This document shows, in pieces, positions 58,950 through 64,000 of a stretch of 64,000 nt of DNA. Source of the DNA: CALODP01 sp942492055 (GTDB lineage Bacteria > Bacteroidota > Ignavibacteria > Ignavibacteriales > Melioribacteraceae); NCBI GenBank assembly GCA_942492055.1, contig CALODP010000002.1, positions 434,001 to 498,000 of the forward strand, read 5' to 3'. The notes below the pieces were generated by a model. It was not told the origin of the DNA and did no database searches. It saw nothing but the letters and a program-made list of their open reading frames with translations. Made by a program: the position numbers and the translations under genes. Numbering within the stretch: position 1 is the stretch's first letter; every line of letters starts with the position of its first letter.

Positions 58950-61900
58950 TGGATAAGCTTTTCGAGAAAGAGTATTGGAAAAGTATAAGTGATTTTCGTG
59001 GGGAATCGGAGAATTTACTTGATGAATTCGGAAGCGAAATTTCGGAAGAGTTCGCTCCGAGTAATATGAGTAGTATTTCCCGACGAAAGTTCTTAGCGCT
59101 TCTGGCAGCCTCTTCGGCGTTGATCTCAACATCTTGTACGGATTATCGAGATAAAGGTGAAATAATACCCTACACTAAGCGTCCTGAGGGAATGCTTCCC
59201 GGAAGACCGGATTACTATGCCACTAATCTTTATGGATATAGTGTTTTGGTTAAAACCAGAGAAGGACGACCAATAGCAATCGAAGGAAATCCGGAACATC
59301 CGATTTCCAAGGGGAAAATCCCTGCAAATATTCATGCCGAAATACTGGGCTTATATAATCCGGAAAGGCTCAGGCATCCTATGATAAAAGGGGAAAAACG
59401 ATCTTGGAAAGAAGTTAACAAAACAATACTATCTAAGCTTGCCACTGCACAAAAAAGTAGAAAAAAAATAGCCGTTCTTACCAACCATATTACCGCTCCT
59501 TCATTTCATAAATTGTTGAATAGATTCGCTCGTGATTATAATGCAGATTTATATTCTTTCGATCAAACTTACAGCGATGTCAAAGAAAAATCGTGGAAAG
59601 ATTGTTTTGATGTAACAGATTTACCAGCGGTAAATTTTGATAAAGCAAAAGTAATTGTTTCACTAGAAAGTGATTTTCTTGGGGTTGATGAAAATGCTAT
59701 CGAAAATTCGCGTCGATTTTCTTTAGGGCGAAATATTGAGGTGCCTCAAGAATTCAATCGACTATATTCCATTGAAGGGAATTACTCAATTACCGGAATG
59801 TCTGCTGATGTACGGATTCGTTTGAGGCCGGATAAGCAATACGAATTTGCTATAGCCTTACTTTATGAGATAGCCAAACGTAAAGATAAACTTTCTCTTT
59901 TACCTATTGGCCTAAAAACGAAAATCGAAGATAGAGGTATTGCGGAATTTTGCAAAGATAACGAGATAGAGTTTCGACTTATCAAGCAAATGATTTCTGA
60001 TTTGATTACCGCTGGAGGCAAAGGGATAGTAGTAGCCGGAGAATTATTGCCAAAAGAAACTCACGATATTGTCAACCTAATCAATTGGATTTTGGGATCT
60101 TCTCAACTATTCGATTTTTCTTACCCGATTATTTGCAAAAGTGATATAACCACTGGGAGCGATTTTCAAAAGTTACTAAATGATATCAAGTCAGGGGAAA
60201 TAGATATACTTATAAATCTAGACTGCAATCCGGTTTATCATCTTTCGTGGGGGAAGGAGTTGCTTGAAGGAAACAACAGGCTGGATAGTATGATTACTTT
60301 ATCAACAATGCCAAATGAAACAACGGCGATATCCGACGTTGTTCTTCCGTCTAATCATCCCTTAGAAAGTTGGGGAGATAACTGTAGGCGAAGTGGAATC
60401 TATGAATTACAGCAACCTATTATTGAGCCGATCTTCGATACTAACCAAATCGAAGATATTATTATTAGTTGGATTGAAAATAGAAGTGAAATATTGAGAG
60501 AGTATTCGAAGTGGATTCGGGACTACGTAAAAGATAATTATTTCGGTTCGCAAAATAGTTTGTCTGGTTTCGAGAGCTTTTGGAGGCAGTCTTTACATGA
60601 CGGATTTATCGATTATTCAAACGGCAAGGAAGAGGTGAAGCTTAAGTTCGATACATCGATATTGATTAATCATAGATTCGAAATAAGTTCGAATAAGAAT
60701 CTATCTCTAGCCCTATATCCCGATAATTTTATAGACTCCGGACGTTGCGCATGGAACGGTTGGCTTCATGAATTACCACATCCTGTTTCAAAAATCACTT
60801 GGGATAATTATGCCGCGGTTTCACAGAAGACAGCAGAGTTGTTGGGAGTAGAATCGGAAGATGTTATTAAAATAGAATATGAAAATAGAAATATTGAAAT
60901 ACCGATTCTTATTCAGCCTGGGTTAGCAGATGATTTTATTGCAATAGAATTGGGGTACGGAAGAACTGACAGTGGGCTCGTCTGTCAAGGAGTAGGTGTA
61001 AATGCAGGCAGACTTATAAAATCCGAAATGTTAACCAAACCGCTCTTCTTAGGGAACATTGAAATTGTCAAAACACAGAAAAGGGCAAAGTTGGTTTCTA
61101 CCCAAGAACATCATTCATTTGCAAAACATATTAAGGATTTGTCCAAAACAAGAAAAATAATTAGAGAGATTGAACTTGATAGTTATCTGAAAGGAGAACG
61201 AATTCCGCTGAAGCATTCTGATGATTTGGAAAGCATCACAAGAGAGATTGAGTACAAGGGTGAAAAATGGGGAATGACCATCGATCTGAATAAATGTATC
61301 GGATGTGCCGTTTGTGTAGCAGCATGTAATGTCGAAAACAATATTCCGATTGTGGGAAAAGATCAAGTTGCTGTCGGGAGGGAAATGCAATGGATTCGAA
61401 TTGATCGTTATTATTCAGGGTCAATTGATAACCCGATAATAAATAATCAACCGATGTTGTGTCAGCATTGCGATAATGCTCCGTGCGAAAATGTTTGTCC
61501 TGTTAACGCTACAAATCATAGCCCGGATGGGATTAACCAAATGGTTTACAATCGGTGTGTTGGAACCAGATATTGTTCAAACAATTGCCCCTACAAAGTA
61601 AGACGATTCAATTTCTTTAATTTCAGAGACCATTTCAAAAACGCGTTAATGGAAAATGAACTTACCGGACTAATGAATAATCCTGAGGTTACAGTGCGCT
61701 CACGGGGCGTAATGGAGAAATGTACTTTCTGTATTCAAAGAATTATGGAAGCAAGGTCTGAAGCTATAAAAAACGGGGAAGAAGTCGGAAAGGCTGATAT
61801 TAGTACGGCGTGTCAGAACGCTTGTCCGACAGATGCAATTCAATTTGGGAATTTGAATAACCGGAACTCTAATGTACACAAAATGAACAAGTCAGATTTG

Positions 61901-61990
61901 TGTTACCATGTGTTAGAGGAATTGCATATTAAGCCTAATGTCGGTTATTTGGCGAAACTCAGAAATACTCCTACGGAGGATTCAAATTGA
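58949..61990 (+). CDS. actB: ActB-like iron-sulfur/molybdopterin-type subunit (fused B1-B2)
   Basis: The 1013-residue protein fuses the two ActB parts. Residues about 48-68 hold a Tat signal (SRRKFLALLAASSALISTSC). A large molybdopterin-oxidoreductase-like domain, which has no metal cofactor in known ActB, covers about 100-720. The C-terminal part has four Fe-S binding Cys clusters: CIGCAVCVAACNV, CQHCDNAPCENVCPV, CVGTRYCSNNCPY and CTFCIQR with CQNACPTDAIQF. In known complexes it carries one 3Fe-4S and three 4Fe-4S centres. The gene starts in the stop of the 58-residue gene and is followed by actC with a TTGA overlap. Confidence 0.92.
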   Translation: MDKLFEKEYWKSISDFRGESENLLDEFGSEISEEFAPSNMSSISRRKFLALLAASSALISTSCTDYRDKGEIIPYTKRPEGMLPGRPDYYATNLYGYSVLVKTREGRPIAIEGNPEHPISKGKIPANIHAEILGLYNPERLRHPMIKGEKRSWKEVNKTILSKLATAQKSRKKIAVLTNHITAPSFHKLLNRFARDYNADLYSFDQTYSDVKEKSWKDCFDVTDLPAVNFDKAKVIVSLESDFLGVDENAIENSRRFSLGRNIEVPQEFNRLYSIEGNYSITGMSADVRIRLRPDKQYEFAIALLYEIAKRKDKLSLLPIGLKTKIEDRGIAEFCKDNEIEFRLIKQMISDLITAGGKGIVVAGELLPKETHDIVNLINWILGSSQLFDFSYPIICKSDITTGSDFQKLLNDIKSGEIDILINLDCNPVYHLSWGKELLEGNNRLDSMITLSTMPNETTAISDVVLPSNHPLESWGDNCRRSGIYELQQPIIEPIFDTNQIEDIIISWIENRSEILREYSKWIRDYVKDNYFGSQNSLSGFESFWRQSLHDGFIDYSNGKEEVKLKFDTSILINHRFEISSNKNLSLALYPDNFIDSGRCAWNGWLHELPHPVSKITWDNYAAVSQKTAELLGVESEDVIKIEYENRNIEIPILIQPGLADDFIAIELGYGRTDSGLVCQGVGVNAGRLIKSEMLTKPLFLGNIEIVKTQKRAKLVSTQEHHSFAKHIKDLSKTRKIIREIELDSYLKGERIPLKHSDDLESITREIEYKGEKWGMTIDLNKCIGCAVCVAACNVENNIPIVGKDQVAVGREMQWIRIDRYYSGSIDNPIINNQPMLCQHCDNAPCENVCPVNATNHSPDGINQMVYNRCVGTRYCSNNCPYKVRRFNFFNFRDHFKNALMENELTGLMNNPEVTVRSRGVMEKCTFCIQRIMEARSEAIKNGEEVGKADISTACQNACPTDAIQFGNLNNRNSNVHKMNKSDLCYHVLEELHIKPNVGYLAKLRNTPTEDSN

Positions 61991-63351
61991 GTGAATATAA
62001 CTATACCAAGGAATTGCCCGTGGTAGAAGGGCGAATAACGCTTAATGAAATCGATGAACTGATTTCTGCTCCTTTGGATAGAAAGCCCGATAAGAAATTT
62101 TATATTGCATTGGCGGTTACTCTTTCGATGGTTTTAATCGGAGCGATTTCATTAGGTTTATCCTTTTACTATGGAACCGGAATGTGGGGAAATAATAATC
62201 CGGTCGGTTGGGGATTTCCTATTGTCAATTTTGTTTTCTGGGTAGGTATCGGACATGCGGGGACATTGATTTCCGCAATTCTCTTTTTGTTTAGGCAAAG
62301 ATGGCGAAACGGAATAGCACGGTTTGCGGAGGGGATGACAATCTTCGCGGTAATGACAGCGGGGATTTTTCCTCTTATTCACATAGGTCGTCCTTGGCTT
62401 GCCGGATATCTGATGCCATATCCAAACCAGCATTCACTTTGGGTCAATTTTACCTCACCATTATTGTGGGATGTTTTTGCGGTATCCACATATTTTACAG
62501 TCTCCTTTATTTTCTGGTATATCGGTCTAATTCCAGATTTTGCTACTCTCCGTGACAGAACTAAAAGTAAACTAAAAAAGATAATCTATTCAATTACGAG
62601 CCTTGGTTGGAGGCATTCTAACAGACATTGGCAACACTACGAAATAGTCTATTTGATCTTAGCTGGTTTTGCTACACCGTTGGTGTTGTCAGTACATACA
62701 ATAGTTAGCTTTGATTTCGCGGTTTCAATTTTACCTGGTTGGCATACTACGATATTTCCACCCTACTTTGTAGCAGGTGCAGTCTTTTCCGGATTTGCGA
62801 TGGTTCAAAATGTGTTGATATTCATCCGCAAAATTTTTGATCTCGAAAATATAATCACTCTGAAGACACTGGAAAATATGAACAAAATTATTCTCGTTAC
62901 CGGAATGATGGTGGGGTACGCGTACGGAATGGAATTTTTTATTGCTTGGTACAGTGGAGTTGAACCGGAGCAATTTGCTTTCATCAATCGAGCGTTTGGT
63001 CCCTACTCTTGGGCATATTGGATAATGGTTTCGTGCAACGTGATTTTCCCGCAGTTATTTTGGTTTAAGAAAGTTAGAAGGACAATTCCCCTTATGTTTG
63101 TTGTCGGAGTGTTGGTAAATGTTGGAATGTGGTTCGAAAGATTTGTAATTACAATTACTTCATTATCGAGAGATTATCTTCCTTCCAGTTGGGCTTACTA
63201 CATGCCAACATTAACTGATATCGGTATTCTGATAGGGAGCTTCGGATTCTTTTTCACATTCCTTATTTTATTTACGAAGTCGTTGCCCGTTGTTTCTATT
63301 GCTGAAATAAAAAGTGTTATGGAAGGGTCGCAACCTGCACACGGAGAATGA
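61987..63351 (+). CDS. actC: ActC-like NrfD-family quinol-oxidising membrane subunit
   Basis: The 454-residue protein has about ten membrane helices and belongs to the NrfD/PsrC family. It contains FWVGIGHAGTLISAILFLFRQRWR near 80-103 and HIGRPWLAGYLMPYPNQHSLWVN near 128-150, with the conserved His and Arg-Pro-W that help quinol binding, and HTIVSFDFAVSILPGWHTTIFPPYF. Such subunits oxidise quinol in the membrane. The start is TTG at 61987, in the stop of actB (TTGA), with GGAGG upstream. Confidence 0.95.
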   Translation: MSEYNYTKELPVVEGRITLNEIDELISAPLDRKPDKKFYIALAVTLSMVLIGAISLGLSFYYGTGMWGNNNPVGWGFPIVNFVFWVGIGHAGTLISAILFLFRQRWRNGIARFAEGMTIFAVMTAGIFPLIHIGRPWLAGYLMPYPNQHSLWVNFTSPLLWDVFAVSTYFTVSFIFWYIGLIPDFATLRDRTKSKLKKIIYSITSLGWRHSNRHWQHYEIVYLILAGFATPLVLSVHTIVSFDFAVSILPGWHTTIFPPYFVAGAVFSGFAMVQNVLIFIRKIFDLENIITLKTLENMNKIILVTGMMVGYAYGMEFFIAWYSGVEPEQFAFINRAFGPYSWAYWIMVSCNVIFPQLFWFKKVRRTIPLMFVVGVLVNVGMWFERFVITITSLSRDYLPSSWAYYMPTLTDIGILIGSFGFFFTFLILFTKSLPVVSIAEIKSVMEGSQPAHGE

Positions 63352-63352
63352 A

Positions 63353-64000
63353 ATGAGTGAAAGAATTACATATGCTTACTCGGCTATTTTTGATACTCCC
63401 GAAAAGATTGTGAAAGCCGCTAAAAGATTTAGGGAAAAGGGGTACACCGATTTTGATGTCAATACACCTTATCCTGTTCACGGATTAGATAGCGCGATGA
63501 AATTGCCGTCGTCAAAGCTTGGTTATGCTGCTTTGGTATTTGGGGTTTCCGCCGCGCTTGCTGCTTTGGCAATAATGTTTTGGATGGTTGTTCTGGATTA
63601 CCCGATAGTAATTGGCGGAAAACCATTCTTCGCTTTTCCCGCATTTGTCCCGATTATATTTGAGGTCACTGTGTTAAGCGCTTCTATCGGAACTGTAACT
63701 ACAATGATAGCACTTTTCTTTAAATTTCCGAATATCAGTCATCCGATTCATGATACCGACTATTTGAAATATGTTTCGAGCGATAGATATGGAATATATA
63801 TAAAAGCATCTGATCCGGTTTTCGATAAAGTGAAAATCAAAGCGCTATTTGATGAACTGGGTGCCGAAAAAATAATTTCGATTTATTGGGAAGAGGAAAA
63901 ACTTTCTTTTGTCCCCAAGACATTCGATAAAAGATTCATGCTTTTCCTCTTTTCCGTTGGGGTGATTACTTCAATTGCAACGTATTTTACATTGAACAAA
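63353..64000 (+). CDS. actD: ActD-like DUF3341 membrane protein, cut by the window end
   Basis: The visible 216 residues show a DUF3341 domain: ITYAYSAIFDTPEKIVKAAKRF first, then DVNTPYPVHGLDSAM, two membrane helices (about 55-80 and 95-120) and the segment HPIHDTDYL. It starts two bases after actC with GGAGAATGAA upstream. A further hydrophobic segment, FMLFLFSVGVITSIATYF, lies at about 195-212 and runs to the window end. Typical ActD proteins of about 170-200 residues end sooner, so this may be a fusion with ActE- or ActF-like parts. The remainder is outside the window. Confidence 0.85.
   Translation, partial: MSERITYAYSAIFDTPEKIVKAAKRFREKGYTDFDVNTPYPVHGLDSAMKLPSSKLGYAALVFGVSAALAALAIMFWMVVLDYPIVIGGKPFFAFPAFVPIIFEVTVLSASIGTVTTMIALFFKFPNISHPIHDTDYLKYVSSDRYGIYIKASDPVFDKVKIKALFDELGAEKIISIYWEEEKLSFVPKTFDKRFMLFLFSVGVITSIATYFTLNK

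Noticed and set aside
1..64000. tRNA, rRNA or tmRNA genes
   Set aside because: I looked for T-arm motifs and acceptor stems between genes on both strands and found none that fit; a tRNAscan run would be decisive.

Overview
The window looks like a chromosomal stretch of a low-GC, Gram-negative member of the Bacteroidota/Chlorobiota group, most likely close to Ignavibacteria or Kapabacteria. Four things point there: three secreted proteins end in type IX secretion (T9SS) sorting domains with the NYPNPFNP motif; the right end holds an alternative complex III (act) operon; ridA is preceded by an exact TTTG-N19-TATTTTTG promoter of the Bacteroidota type; and lipoproteins and outer-membrane beta-barrels are common. 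No tRNA or rRNA gene was seen. The accession and species cannot be read from the sequence.

Layout. (1) 0-4 kb: small accessory genes, including a decayed GNAT acetyltransferase and a membrane acyltransferase. (2) 4.2-10 kb: three T9SS cargo proteins: a GHL10-type glycosidase, a WbsX/GH99-like protein and a GLUG-repeat protein. The first and third share a nearly identical C-terminal module. (3) 10.1-16.5 kb: an AAA-ATPase plus RloB pair that resembles an abortive-infection system, a secreted protein, a 100-bp tandem repeat, a 21-bp repeat array, a complete IS21-family element and an AT-rich repeat. (4) 16.6-36.3 kb: housekeeping genes. These cover diaminopimelate epimerase, EF-P, the acetyl-CoA carboxylase BCCP and biotin carboxylase, GcvH, GMP synthase, RadC, PhoH, MazG, RidA, RsfS and ArgS on the + strand, then SurE, a large vWA-like membrane protein, bacteriohemerythrin and a ComF-like protein on the - strand. 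(5) 36.3-46.4 kb: an accessory island with 78-79 bp and longer attC-like sites between small + strand cassettes (lipoproteins, a DUF262/GmrSD-type protein, a membrane protein, a ParE/Phd toxin-antitoxin pair, an AraC regulator with an AlkD-like protein and a DUF3795 protein). It closes with a second array of about 21 bp and more repeats. (6) 46.5-58 kb: NamZ, HutI, GlgA, GmhB, a lipoprotein, an outer-membrane protein, a TPR protein, GlyA, TatC and a polyprenyl synthase. (7) 58.2-64 kb: the act operon (pentaheme cytochrome, a 58-residue protein, a fused ActB, ActC and an ActD cut by the window end).

How the parts fit. The core blocks serve central metabolism, translation, cell-wall turnover and respiration. 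The two accessory islands carry what looks like phage defence and stress cargo. The main finding is that the 38-44 kb island behaves like an integron cassette array without a visible integrase: the sites have RYYYAAC boxes, GTT boxes and paired arms with a conserved unpaired C on the left arm. Other points worth checking are two palindromic/tandem arrays that each sit beside the same dispersed repeat, and two core genes (radC, phoH) whose Shine-Dalgarno sequences point to non-standard ATC and ACG start codons.
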